DNA of 64,000 nt from Gp1-AA133 sp963850425 (GTDB lineage Bacteria; Acidobacteriota; Terriglobia; Terriglobales; Acidobacteriaceae), in contig CAWKLF010000005.1 of the NCBI GenBank assembly GCA_963850425.1, forward strand, positions 186,001 to 250,000. The letters run 5' to 3'. The notes under the pieces are model-generated. The model was not told the origin of the DNA, did not search any database, and saw only the letters and a list, made by a program, of their open reading frames with translations. Below, piece by piece: positions 10,248 through 18,886 of the stretch; the first letter of the stretch is position 1; each line of letters starts with the position of its first letter. Position numbers and translations under genes: made by a program.

Positions 10248-10625
10248 ATGAAAATCGCGGCGATGATCGCAAGATTCCTGCTCGGTTTGATGTTTCTTGT
10301 CTTCGGGCTCAATCCCTTTCTAAAGTTTCTGCCGATGCCTCCGCTGGAAGGAGTGTGGGGACAGTTTCTTGGCGCGCTGGTCGTTTCACACTACGTGTGG
10401 TTTGTGGGTGCGGTGCAGGTCATCAGCGGAGCGCTGTTTCTGATTGGAAGGTACGTTCCCCTGGCGATTGCGTTGAGCGGCCCCGTGGTCGCCAACATAA
10501 TTGTTTACCACTTGACCATGCAGCACAGCGGGGCACAGCCGGCGGTTCTGGCCACCATATGTTGGGTGATTCTGTTCTGGCATAATCGTGCTTCGTTTGC
10601 GCCCCTGTGGGTGCCAAAAGCCTAG
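10248..10625 (+). CDS. DoxX family membrane protein
   Basis: A 125-residue protein with four hydrophobic helices. It opens with IARFLLGLMFLVFGLNPFLKFLPMP, the DoxX helix 1 pattern. FVGAVQVISGALFLIGRYVPLA forms the second family hallmark. DoxX proteins are small membrane proteins sometimes linked to thiosulfate:quinone oxidoreductase or redox stress. No partner gene is adjacent, so the role is open. The ATG has GAGAAG about ten bases upstream. Confidence 0.85.
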   Translation: MKIAAMIARFLLGLMFLVFGLNPFLKFLPMPPLEGVWGQFLGALVVSHYVWFVGAVQVISGALFLIGRYVPLAIALSGPVVANIIVYHLTMQHSGAQPAVLATICWVILFWHNRASFAPLWVPKA

Positions 10626-10686
10626 CTTTGGACGGCTCTCGCGCGGCCCTCGGCCACCACTCCCGCATCACGCTCCTCGAATCGCC

Positions 10687-10708
10687 AATAGGTACATCTG
10701 GACCTATT
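10687..10708. promoter_or_regulatory. 7-bp inverted repeat upstream of the hydrolase gene
   Basis: AATAGGT (10687-10693) and ACCTATT (10702-10708) flank the loop ACATCTGG. It lies in the 150-base gap before the alpha/beta hydrolase. It is either an operator or a small hairpin. The core resembles an inverted repeat upstream of the manganese catalase at 25369-25385. Confidence 0.35.
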
Positions 10709-10811
10709 TGAGCCTCTTGATGCGGACCTCCATCTACCGCTATGAAAAGACGGCATCTACACACTAGTCTTTATTGTGCAAAGCCGTGGTCCCACCTACA
10801 TTGAGTCTCGA

Positions 10812-11609
10812 ATGAGAAAAGCAGGCACTACGCCCATGCGTCGCGGTTCCCCGATTCGTACTCCGGAATATGAGGAAGCTAATGTTTCAATTTTGGGCGA
10901 GGTGCTTTGTGCCGCCGAATTGCTTCTATTGCATGCCGCACCTTCATACTACGGTCTGGGCATATCGCACGGCGACGGCTCGGCTGTGGTTCTCATCCCC
11001 GCTTTTCTGTGTCCCGATGCTTACCTGACACCTTTGCATCAATGGCTGGCTCGAATCGGGTACAACCCCTTCTTTTCAGGAATAGGGTTCAACACCGAGT
11101 GTCCTAACCTGCTAATCAGGCGTCAATTGAACGATACGGTTGAGAGGGCGCTGAGCGAGTCTGGCCGGAAGGTCCATCTCATCGGCCATAGTCTGGGAGG
11201 AATTATCGCCCGCGCGATCGCGGCGCAGCGGCCGAAAGATGTCGCCTCCGTCATCACCTTGGGTGCGCCTTTTCGTGGTACGGTTGCGCATCCGAGCATT
11301 TTGCATGCCGCGGAGGTGGTTCGACGATGCATCCTGGCAAGACACGGCAGCAACGTGCTTCCGGACTGCTATACCGGGCGTTGTACTTGCGACTTTCTGG
11401 ATTCATTGCAGCATGCAATGCCGGCTTCGGTATCCGAAACCGCAGTCTACAGCGAGGGCGACGGAGTGGTGGACTGGCGGTATTGCAAGACAGATCGCCG
11501 GGAAGCGGATTTCCCCGTTTCGGGTACGCATATTGGACTGGTCTTTAATCCCTCGGCATACTCCATCATTGCAAAGCGTTTGGCTCAGGCTTCCGGAGCG
11601 ACGAAGTGA
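10812..11609 (+). CDS. Alpha/beta hydrolase, lipase-like
   Basis: A serine hydrolase of about 265 residues. The nucleophile elbow is IGHSLGGIIARA, with Ser between His and Leu. GAPFRG follows, as in bacterial triacylglycerol lipases and PGAP1-like proteins. The oxyanion region reads VVLIPAFLCPDAYLTPL. SEGDGVVDWRYC probably supplies the Asp and SGTHIGLVFNP the His of the triad. The start is uncertain: GTG 10776, ATG 10812 and ATG 10836 are in frame, none with a strong ribosome binding site. ATG 10812 was chosen. No signal peptide is evident. The substrate is unknown. Confidence 0.8.
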   Translation: MRKAGTTPMRRGSPIRTPEYEEANVSILGEVLCAAELLLLHAAPSYYGLGISHGDGSAVVLIPAFLCPDAYLTPLHQWLARIGYNPFFSGIGFNTECPNLLIRRQLNDTVERALSESGRKVHLIGHSLGGIIARAIAAQRPKDVASVITLGAPFRGTVAHPSILHAAEVVRRCILARHGSNVLPDCYTGRCTCDFLDSLQHAMPASVSETAVYSEGDGVVDWRYCKTDRREADFPVSGTHIGLVFNPSAYSIIAKRLAQASGATK

Positions 11610-11768
11610 AGCGCAACGCTTGAACATTGCTGGAGCCGGAGTCGTAAACCAACCGCTTCGTCCTGCGCCATTCAAGCGAAACTGAGAATTGCCCGCCTAA
11701 ACAAAATGCTCATTGTCTGACACCTGTTCACGTCAACTAAACCCGCCTTCGCGTTTGAAACTTCAACC

Positions 11769-12092
11769 TTACTCCGTTTTCGCCGCAGTAGCCGGGATCG
11801 GTGCTCGTGTGATTTGCGAAAGGCTCTCGTTGACATCCAAAACCTTCGCTCGTACATCCTTGATTCCCATCGAATCAAGGCGTGGCAGGTGTTCCTTCAG
11901 GAAGTTGTTCGCAGAGCTTTCATCAGTGAACAGGTAAACGCCGCCGCAATCGCCAGTGCGGCTGTTTTCGGTCCAGATCTTCCAGACCATGCCCGGTGTT
12001 TCATTCAAGTGGTGGGCCAGATCGCTGGCCATCTTTGTGAGATCCTCACCCCAGGGACCGCGACTAGGAAAATCAATCTGCAGCAGTGTCAT
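11769..12092 (-). CDS. YdhR-like monooxygenase-fold protein
   Basis: A 107-residue alpha+beta barrel protein. Features of the YdhR family are the start MTLLQIDFPSRGPWG, the segment ETPGMVWKIWTENSRTGDCGGVYLF and FTDESSANNFLKEHLPRL. YdhR proteins are called putative monooxygenases by fold; no cofactor motif is visible and no reaction is proven. It reads in the same direction as the oxidase operon but lies 150 bases beyond its last gene, so it may be independent. Confidence 0.82.
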   Translation of the reverse strand: MTLLQIDFPSRGPWGEDLTKMASDLAHHLNETPGMVWKIWTENSRTGDCGGVYLFTDESSANNFLKEHLPRLDSMGIKDVRAKVLDVNESLSQITRAPIPATAAKTE

Positions 12093-12243
12093 CGTACCTC
12101 CGCCGCTATTTTAACTGCTGCAGCATCTCCTTGAACATGGTGTGCCTGATTAACTCCTGCAAGCAAATCTGCGGCGGGCCGTTCATCACGCGTAGCGAAG
12201 CATCCATCACGATCAATTCTGGATTAGCGCCGGCTTGCAAGTC

Positions 12244-13026
12244 TTATCGATGGGGACCAGTCGGGTGAGTTTGGTTCAGCTTGTTAATAATATCCTCACT
12301 CGGGTTGCCGCCCTTACACGCTGGGTGCCCGAAACCACTGCTACTTGTGCCGTTCTGGATATCGAAAATCAGGTTGTCACTCGGACCTGGCGCGACCCCC
12401 ATCGGGACAGAGTTCAGCCCTAAGGCCTGCCGGGTCTTCCAGGCGATGACGTGGTCGGCGCAAGCCGTGTCTCCGCTTACACCGAGAGCTCCAACAATCT
12501 TTCCATTTTTGTCGTACAAAGCCAGTCCGCCACCGAAAACGATGACTCCTCCTACCGGCTTTCCCACAAGCGGATCATCGGGTTGGCCAAACTTTTGTGG
12601 ATCACCGGCGAAAGCCGCATTTGGATTAGGACCACTCACGATGCTGTAAAGAGAGCTGCCGGGCTGGGCAGCCGCATAGATGTTGCCGCTGGAAAGAGCA
12701 AAATTGTCGGTGCTGAAGGCATTTGCTGTATTCGCTTTCTCGGCAGAAATGAGGCGACTGCCTGGCCATTCCGCACCCCGATTCGGGCCAGTAAACACGA
12801 CAGCGCATACTACGCCGTCGCGATTCACCACCGCGCCCCATTCCTGGTTCCCAAGTCCGCCGTTCGCTCCCTTGCCCTCTTTGACAGCGCTCGTCAGCGC
12901 AGCCTTGAGCTTGTTGTAGTCCGGGACGCTCGAACAATCCTGCGGATTCTGCGCAAAGGAGAGGGATGAAAACCCTGCGAGCATTAGGAAAGCAACCAGT
13001 CTGCGCAAAAATATTATGAACTGCAT
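12244..13026 (-). CDS. GlcG/HbpS-like heme-binding family protein, exported
   Basis: A 260-residue protein with a signal peptide ending FSSLSFAQ. The C-terminal part has the GlcG/HbpS fold markers, notably GVIVFGGGLALYDKNGKIVGALGVSGDTACADHVIAWKTRQAL. Family members bind heme or act as small-molecule sensors next to redox enzymes. The ATG at 13026 is preceded by AGGAGA; a longer in-frame start overlaps the upstream cytochrome gene and is not used. It is the last gene of the XoxF/oxidase operon. Its place suggests heme handling or a periplasmic accessory role, which is inference. Confidence 0.82.
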   Translation of the reverse strand: MQFIIFLRRLVAFLMLAGFSSLSFAQNPQDCSSVPDYNKLKAALTSAVKEGKGANGGLGNQEWGAVVNRDGVVCAVVFTGPNRGAEWPGSRLISAEKANTANAFSTDNFALSSGNIYAAAQPGSSLYSIVSGPNPNAAFAGDPQKFGQPDDPLVGKPVGGVIVFGGGLALYDKNGKIVGALGVSGDTACADHVIAWKTRQALGLNSVPMGVAPGPSDNLIFDIQNGTSSSGFGHPACKGGNPSEDIINKLNQTHPTGPHR

Positions 13027-13043
13027 AGAGGTCTCCTGTGGGT

Positions 13044-13424
13044 TCATCTTAAGGTGTACAAGTACGCAGCGATGTCGCGGCTATCCTGCTCGGTAACTCC
13101 CATTTCCGGCATCGCGGTATGCGGTTCGACCTGTCGGGGATGCTCGATCCATAGCATGAGATTGTCGGGGGTATTCGGAAGCTCGCCGGCAATGTAATAG
13201 CGTTGGCCAATACCATCGAGGCTCGGGCCGATGAGACCGCGCGCTCCGGGTACACCGGAAATTTTATGACAGGTGTTGCAGCCATACTTACGAAGTTCGG
13301 TTCGACCTGAACGAGCATTACCGCCGCCGGTCAGTGTTGCGGCCCTCTCGACTTCAGTGCGGCTCAGGCGATCACACCCAGTCGACATCCAGAGGAGAAC
13401 AGCCGACAGGAGGATCAGCACCAT
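13044..13424 (-). CDS. Cytochrome c lipoprotein
   Basis: A 126-residue protein: a short lipoprotein signal (MVLILLSAVLLWMSTGC), then a single class I cytochrome c domain. Heme attachment is CNTCH, and the distal Met is probably in TAMPEMGV. LIGPSLDGIGQRYY is the usual loop after the heme. The ATG at 13424 lies two bases after the ctaG stop; a longer frame upstream overlaps ctaG and lacks a signal. It probably shuttles electrons to or within the oxidase system. Confidence 0.87.
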   Translation of the reverse strand: MVLILLSAVLLWMSTGCDRLSRTEVERAATLTGGGNARSGRTELRKYGCNTCHKISGVPGARGLIGPSLDGIGQRYYIAGELPNTPDNLMLWIEHPRQVEPHTAMPEMGVTEQDSRDIAAYLYTLR

Positions 13425-13426
13425 TC

Positions 13427-14371
13427 TCACTGGGTACCACCCTCTCCCGACAAGCGCCCGTATTCCGCCATGCGGGTGTATTGCCATCGGGTTTGGGATT
13501 CCTGAATCCATTTGACCAGCAGAACCAGCGCAACAATCAGCAGGATCGTCCCGGCTGGAATCCACATGATCAGTCCACCGATCTGTTGATCTTCGAGCGC
13601 AGTAAGATGCCAGGCGGGAGCTGTCATCTCATAGGATGAATACCAGGGACGCGTTGCGAACGTGAGCAGAGCTCCCAGCACGCTGGTATGCAGAATGGTC
13701 GTGAATATGTAGACCAACCCTCCGCCATAACCCAGCGCGGAAGTTCGATTCACCACTGGCCACCAAAAGATCAGCGCTGTCACCAGGAAAGTCGTATGTT
13801 GAGCCGCGTGAATCGAGTCGCTGCGCAGTGTTTGATCGAATAGCCAGGGAAGATGCCAGATCCACAATGCCAGTGCGGACACCAACCATGCCGAGAGCGG
13901 CGCCGAAGTGAAGGTCCAGCCTTTCTTGAAGATGCCTGACCGCCCAACCTTCGCGGCCGTCTCGCGCCATGCTCGGGGCAATGCCCAGAGAAATGCAATC
14001 AATGGCCTGCCGAGCACGAGCAACGGGGCCGATATCAGCATCAAAATCTCATGCTGCGTCATGTGCACCCAAAACAATTGCTCACCCAGTTCATGGAGTG
14101 GAGAGTCCAGCGCAAGCACCAGCGAAATCCAGCCGACGGCGAAGGAGAGTACCGGCCAAAGAAACGATCGTCGATTACTGCTCCGTCGTAGCATCCTCAT
14201 TACGCCCAGGCCGTAAAGGCCCGCCGTCAGCAATAAGGGAATGAGGATCGCTGGCGGCCATGCCCACTGGTTCACCAGTCCGCGCTCGGTCTCTGCCAGC
14301 GACCAGGCGGGCGTCGCCGTGAATATGGCAACTGTGCCCACCGCCGCGATTTGGCAACCCTTCAAGTACAT
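13427..14371 (-). CDS. ctaG: Cytochrome c oxidase assembly factor CtaG (caa3 type)
   Basis: A 314-residue membrane protein of the CtaG_Bsu type with about seven helices. Motifs are HMTQHEILMLISAPLLVLGRP and HAAQHTTFLVTALIFWWPV, whose His residues fit copper handling. B. subtilis CtaG is needed for caa3 oxidase. ATG 14371 is one base after the stop of the preceding gene; a start 45 bases upstream would overlap more. Its place downstream of ctaE supports maturation of this oxidase. Confidence 0.9.
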   Translation of the reverse strand: MYLKGCQIAAVGTVAIFTATPAWSLAETERGLVNQWAWPPAILIPLLLTAGLYGLGVMRMLRRSSNRRSFLWPVLSFAVGWISLVLALDSPLHELGEQLFWVHMTQHEILMLISAPLLVLGRPLIAFLWALPRAWRETAAKVGRSGIFKKGWTFTSAPLSAWLVSALALWIWHLPWLFDQTLRSDSIHAAQHTTFLVTALIFWWPVVNRTSALGYGGGLVYIFTTILHTSVLGALLTFATRPWYSSYEMTAPAWHLTALEDQQIGGLIMWIPAGTILLIVALVLLVKWIQESQTRWQYTRMAEYGRLSGEGGTQ

Positions 14372-14372
14372 T

Positions 14373-14744
14373 TCAGTCACACGGACTAAGGATCCAACGT
14401 GGCACCGAGCCAGCAATGATCACCAGGGCAAAGGAAAGGCTGAATGCCATTCCTAAAAGTGCCTGAAAGTGCGCACGGTCGAAAGGGCTCCCGCCTTCTT
14501 CGGACGTGGTTCCGGGAAAGCGTCTGAATTCCACCAACCCGGTTCCAAAGCCACTCAGCGCAATTGCCATGGAGACGATGCTGATAACATGTAACACGTA
14601 GTGATGGCCGGTTGAACAACTGTGCTGTTCGAGCACGTAGCTGAAACCGAGGTCGAAGGCCCAGGCCGCAAAACCCGCAATTAGACTCCACCACAGTCCC
14701 AGTGGTGTTCGCCCGGCCTGGATCTGCTGTTCTGACCTCGCCAT
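14373..14744 (-). CDS. Small membrane protein of the oxidase operon, unknown function
   Basis: A 123-residue protein with about three hydrophobic helices: GLWWSLIAGFAAWAFDLGF, HYVLHVISIVSMAIALSGFG and LLGMAFSLSFALVIIAGSVP. No family was recognised. A strong AGGAG lies just ahead of the double ATG at 14747/14744; the second ATG has the better spacing. It follows ctaE by eight bases and precedes ctaG by one, so it probably belongs to oxidase assembly or structure, perhaps in place of a subunit IV. Confidence 0.75.
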   Translation of the reverse strand: MARSEQQIQAGRTPLGLWWSLIAGFAAWAFDLGFSYVLEQHSCSTGHHYVLHVISIVSMAIALSGFGTGLVEFRRFPGTTSEEGGSPFDRAHFQALLGMAFSLSFALVIIAGSVPRWILSPCD

Positions 14745-14752
14745 CATTCTCC

Positions 14753-15376
14753 TTACAAAAATCGAGTCGTTCCATAAATCAGCAAATCCACAATGAGCCC
14801 CGTGATCACAACGAAATACCAGTACTCGGAATTGATCGCGGCATCGGCGAGCCGTGTTCCCTCCATCTTTGGAGTAAACGAAATAACAAGTAAAACCACC
14901 GTTTCGATCAACTCCGTCAGCAGATGTCCCGAATGCATTCCAATCAGAACCCACACCGTGGACGAATAAGCATCGTCGGTCCATCTACAGTTGAGGGCGC
15001 TAAACTCGAAGGCGCGGAGAACGGTAGCCACAACCGCAAACAGCGCGAGTACGAGAAGGCCATTCCTGACTGCGCGGCGATTACCCTCCGGAGCCCGTTT
15101 CCGCACAAACCATGCTGGAATGACGCTCAGCAGAAAGACCACCGCGTTGGCCGCGCCGTATTTCAAAGCTGGCGGCAGATGCCCGGGAGGCCACTCCGTC
15201 GAGCGAGTTCGCAGATAGAAATACGTCGCGAATATCAGGGCAAACATCATGCCCTCGATAGCCATATAAAAGACGTTTGCCAGCCAGGTCGTATTGTGGT
15301 GGCCGAATGCGACGCTGGGCAAACCGGAAACATCCAGCATCTGCGGTCTTCGGATTGGCTCGTTTAATGACGCCAT
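14753..15376 (-). CDS. ctaE: Cytochrome c oxidase subunit III
   Basis: A 207-residue, five-helix subunit III of a heme-copper oxidase. TWLANVFYMAIEGMMFALIFATYFYLR corresponds to family helix 1 and WVLIGMHSGHLLTELIETVVLL to the GLHxxHV-type helix. EYWYFVVITGLIVDLLIYGTTRF closes the chain. It overlaps the ctaD stop by 13 bases. Five rather than seven helices is the usual form in caa3 operons. Confidence 0.92.
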   Translation of the reverse strand: MASLNEPIRRPQMLDVSGLPSVAFGHHNTTWLANVFYMAIEGMMFALIFATYFYLRTRSTEWPPGHLPPALKYGAANAVVFLLSVIPAWFVRKRAPEGNRRAVRNGLLVLALFAVVATVLRAFEFSALNCRWTDDAYSSTVWVLIGMHSGHLLTELIETVVLLVISFTPKMEGTRLADAAINSEYWYFVVITGLIVDLLIYGTTRFL

Positions 15377-17301
15377 GATTCACCCGCCGGTCTGGGCGCC
15401 GGCGATTGTCCGCGAGGCCACAGCCATCCGATTAGGCTGGCTACGATGGGTGGCGCTCCAATAGGTACCGCCCACGGGGTAAAGATCGATCCCACGAATG
15501 CAGCGGAAACAGTAACCGCAGTCAGAAATGGCCAGATGCTTGGACCTGGGTCTTCGTCTTTATGTTGTGGTTCCGCGTCCAGACTGTGAGTTACGAGAGT
15601 CTCGCGTATGTCGTCACGAAGCCCCACCACAACGGGTTGGTCAGGAGGGTCTTCCCACAACGGGTCCCGGCCGCTCACAGTTGGAATATGAAGAAAGTTG
15701 TAGGGCGGAGGGGGAGACGATATGGACCATTCCAATCCGGCATCTCCCCATGGATCGTTTCCCGCGATTTCCCCAACTCGCACGCTACGGAAAACATTGG
15801 CAAGGAAAACAAGTATCCCGGCCGTCATGAAGACCGCGCCGATCGAGGCGAGCACGTTCAAGCCCTGCCAATGCATATCCGGGCTGTAGGTATAAACACG
15901 GCGAGGCATGCCGCGCAATCCCAGAAAATGCAGCGTAAAAAAGGTGATATTGAAGCCGATGAAGAACAGCCAGAAATGCCATTTTCCCAAGGTCGCGCTG
16001 GCCATCCGTCCCGTCATTTTCGGGAACCAGAAATAAATGCCGGCGAACATGGGGAAAAGGGCGCCCCCAATCAGGACATAGTGGAAGTGTGCCACCACAA
16101 AGTAAGTATCGTGGACCTGCAAATCCACCGGCACCGAAGCAAGCATCACTCCCGACAATCCGCCAATCAAAAAAACGAAGAAAAAACCGAAGCACCAGAG
16201 CATCGGTAAGCGAAGCTGCAGCCGCCCATACCAAATGGTTGCGACCCAGCAGAAGAATTGTGTTCCAGTGGGAATTACGATCATCAAGCTTGCGGCCGTA
16301 AAAAAGCTCTCGCTCAACTGAGGCAAGCCTGTGGCAAACATGTGGTGAACCCACACGCTGAAGCCAAGAAATCCCGTCGCCACCACAGAGACGACGATGG
16401 GCGTATATCCGAAAATGCGACGTCGCGAAAAACACTCCACTAGAGTGGAAACAATGGCTGCTCCCGGAAGAAAGATGATGTAAACCTCGGGATGTCCGAA
16501 GAACCAGAATAAGTGCTGGTAAAGGAGAACGTCTCCGCCTTCCGCGGGATTGAAGAAGTGCGTACCCACCAGCCGGTCAAGCAGCAGCAGACCGCTCGCA
16601 ACCATCACCGCCGGCATTGCAAACATGACAGCGATCGAGATGACCAGCTTTTCCCAGAGCAAGATGGGCATGCGATTCAGGGTCATTCCGGGAGCGCGAT
16701 GTCGCAAGATTGTAGTAGCGATACAGATCGCGACACCGAGCGCGGAGACCTCGGTGAAAGTAATCATTTGCGACCAGACATCGGCGCGATGCCCTGGCGA
16801 AAAGGCAGGCCCCGAAAGGGGCACATAAGCAAACCACCCAACATCAGGCCCGGTATTCGTGAGGAGACCGCCCCAAAGGACCAGGGCGCCGGCTACATAA
16901 AGGTAGTAGCAGAAGGCGTTCAGACGGGGAAAGGCAATATTGCGAGCCCCGCACATCAGTGGCACGACGTACACGCCAAATCCCTGAAACAGCATCGGCA
17001 CGGCAAACAAGAAAATCATCGTGCTGCCGTGCATGGTGAAGACCTGGTTGTAGAGATCCGGGCCCATCAGGGAGTTCTCTGGACGGATCAGTTGTAGCCG
17101 GATCATCGCGGCTAATATTCCGCCCAATAGAAAGAAAACGAAGGCGGTCACCATGAAACGGATACCGATATCGGTGTGATGAGTGTTGCAAAACCATCCC
17201 CACAGGCCGCCCGGTTGACACCACGTGCGAGCGAGACGCTGGGCAAGTTCGGATTGCCCCGTGTCTTGATCATTCGCGATGATGGGTTCTGCAACCGCCA
17301 A
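15364..17301 (-). CDS. ctaD: Cytochrome c oxidase subunit I
   Basis: A 645-residue A-type heme-copper oxidase catalytic subunit. Visible hallmarks are the heme a His in HGSTMIFLFAVPML, the CuB/Tyr crosslink motif HPEVY, the HHMFATG pair and VAHFHYVLIGG with the heme a3 and a ligands. The C-terminus carries two extra helices (FLTAVTVSAAFVGSIFTPWAV onward), as in caa3 subunits I. The D-channel entrance reads GARNIAFPRLNAF where most A-type enzymes have GAPDMAFPRxNN, so the proton-uptake Asp is Asn and the second Asn is Ala. It is the core terminal oxidase of the XoxF operon. Confidence 0.95.
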   Translation of the reverse strand: MAVAEPIIANDQDTGQSELAQRLARTWCQPGGLWGWFCNTHHTDIGIRFMVTAFVFFLLGGILAAMIRLQLIRPENSLMGPDLYNQVFTMHGSTMIFLFAVPMLFQGFGVYVVPLMCGARNIAFPRLNAFCYYLYVAGALVLWGGLLTNTGPDVGWFAYVPLSGPAFSPGHRADVWSQMITFTEVSALGVAICIATTILRHRAPGMTLNRMPILLWEKLVISIAVMFAMPAVMVASGLLLLDRLVGTHFFNPAEGGDVLLYQHLFWFFGHPEVYIIFLPGAAIVSTLVECFSRRRIFGYTPIVVSVVATGFLGFSVWVHHMFATGLPQLSESFFTAASLMIVIPTGTQFFCWVATIWYGRLQLRLPMLWCFGFFFVFLIGGLSGVMLASVPVDLQVHDTYFVVAHFHYVLIGGALFPMFAGIYFWFPKMTGRMASATLGKWHFWLFFIGFNITFFTLHFLGLRGMPRRVYTYSPDMHWQGLNVLASIGAVFMTAGILVFLANVFRSVRVGEIAGNDPWGDAGLEWSISSPPPPYNFLHIPTVSGRDPLWEDPPDQPVVVGLRDDIRETLVTHSLDAEPQHKDEDPGPSIWPFLTAVTVSAAFVGSIFTPWAVPIGAPPIVASLIGWLWPRGQSPAPRPAGESWRH

Positions 17302-17312
17302 GTCTCTGCTCC

Positions 17313-18332
17313 TCAGTGTAGGGACTGCAAATAAGCGATCACGGCCTGAAGGTCGTCAGGGGCTAGTGGATTCGGCGACATCTGCGTTCCGGGCTTAATG
17401 CGTTGTGGATCGACGACCCACCCTGCCAGCGCGCCCGCCGTGTTCGGCAGCGTCTCGGCGGCAATCATGTTGCGGCTGGCGACATGAGTAAGGTCCGGAC
17501 CCAAGCGCGAACCCGCATCCGTGCCGCGAATTGTGTGGCACATCAGGCATGCGTGAGTGAGAAAAACTTCACGTCCGCGAAGCGCTTCAGTGTTTGGGGG
17601 TTCAGCCGCGGGCTTCAGTTGTTGCTGCTGCCAGGCCTGAAATTGGTCGACCGACTCGGCAATGATCGAGAATCCCATATGCGCATGTTGCAACCCGCAG
17701 AACTCGGCACACTGGCCGTGATAAATTCCAGGCTTATCGATCTGGAACCAGAAAGCCGACGAATATCCGGGCAACAGGTCGCGTTTGCCGGTGATATTTG
17801 GCGCCCAAAAACTGTGGATCACGTCTTTTGAATTGGTCAGAACGACGACCGGAGTTCCGACCGGAACGTGAATCTCATTGGCGGTTGTTACTGTCTGGTC
17901 CGCCTGTGGATTTGGATAGGTGATCTCCCACCACCACTGATGGCCGGTGATTTGAATTGAGACCGGATTCTTGGAGGTCAGCCCTTCGACACGTTTGCCG
18001 GTGATCACACTCAGAACCAGAATGACGAACAGTGTGATCACGGTGATAGCGATGGCGGAGCCAACCGCCCAGCTCGCCCGATGGTCTCCTTCTTCATCTT
18101 CTTCAATGACGGGCAGCGGATGGCTGGCGACAACCCTTGTCTTCGCCCCAGCGCCGGTGAACGCCGCAATCATCAGTACAAAAACCGCGAAAAGAACCCA
18201 AAAAAGGAACCAGTACAACCATTCAATGTGGCCGGCCTGCGGGGCGGCAGGGTGCAAGATATGGTGGCGACCGGGATCGAAAGCCTGGGCCTGCGCCAGC
18301 AAGAGTGAAGCAAGATTCCGCGCGGGGTTCAC
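17313..18332 (-). CDS. ctaC: Cytochrome c oxidase subunit II with fused cytochrome c (caa3 type)
   Basis: A 339-residue protein: two N-terminal helices, a cupredoxin domain with the CuA site (HSFWAP and QCAEFCGLQHAHMGF, all ligands present), then a C-terminal cytochrome c domain with CLMCH and a probable Met ligand in TQMSPNPLAP. This makes the oxidase a caa3 type that takes electrons from a c-type cytochrome. The start is GTG, overlapping the TGA of the upstream cytochrome gene (GTGA). Confidence 0.95.
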   Translation of the reverse strand: MNPARNLASLLLAQAQAFDPGRHHILHPAAPQAGHIEWLYWFLFWVLFAVFVLMIAAFTGAGAKTRVVASHPLPVIEEDEEGDHRASWAVGSAIAITVITLFVILVLSVITGKRVEGLTSKNPVSIQITGHQWWWEITYPNPQADQTVTTANEIHVPVGTPVVVLTNSKDVIHSFWAPNITGKRDLLPGYSSAFWFQIDKPGIYHGQCAEFCGLQHAHMGFSIIAESVDQFQAWQQQQLKPAAEPPNTEALRGREVFLTHACLMCHTIRGTDAGSRLGPDLTHVASRNMIAAETLPNTAGALAGWVVDPQRIKPGTQMSPNPLAPDDLQAVIAYLQSLH

Positions 18333-18886
18333 TTGGGTTGCTCCGGGACGCCAGTAATTCCGGTCGGAATCTGTTCAGACGTGGAAGACTCCGCCGGCTT
18401 TACGTTCATCTGGTCGGGACGGTTCGGCGACACGCCCTTGGGGAGCAAGCCAGCCATAGAGCGAACGTAAGCGGCAATTTCCCAGGCCTGGTATTCGGGA
18501 ATGCGATTTCGGAAAGAGGGCATTCCGTTCGGTCTTCCCTGCATAATGGTCGCAAAAATATTTCCCGGTTCACTCCCGTAGATCCAGTTGCGGTCCATCA
18601 GAGGAGGCCCGATGCCGCCGCCGCCGTGCGCGTGGCAACCCACGCAGTTATAGGCCTCGAAGAGTTTTTGTCCCTCCGATACCGAATAGGCGCTCTCCTG
18701 GTACATGTTCGAATTTGGTGGCGTCAGGATCAAATTCGCCCCGGGATTCAGGCCGCTGATCTGGATGGTGTTGAGCGTCCTGTTTGCGGAGGGGGGTTGG
18801 CGCAAAATCCGATCTTCACGACTGCACGACACGAGCACCGTTATTACACCCAGCAGGACCAGGAATAGTAGAGAGAGATGTTTCAC
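18329..18886 (-). CDS. Cytochrome c lipoprotein, probable XoxF electron acceptor
   Basis: A 185-residue protein with a lipoprotein signal (LGVITVLVSC) and one heme site CVGCH followed by AHGGGGIGPPLMD. A Met ligand is likely in PNGMPSFRNRIPEYQAWEIAAYVRSM. It lies directly between xoxJ and the oxidase subunits and overlaps both by four bases. By position it could play the XoxG role, taking electrons from the PQQ enzyme and passing them to the caa3 oxidase. It shows no close XoxG-specific signature, so the role is inference. Confidence 0.85.
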   Translation of the reverse strand: MKHLSLLFLVLLGVITVLVSCSREDRILRQPPSANRTLNTIQISGLNPGANLILTPPNSNMYQESAYSVSEGQKLFEAYNCVGCHAHGGGGIGPPLMDRNWIYGSEPGNIFATIMQGRPNGMPSFRNRIPEYQAWEIAAYVRSMAGLLPKGVSPNRPDQMNVKPAESSTSEQIPTGITGVPEQPK

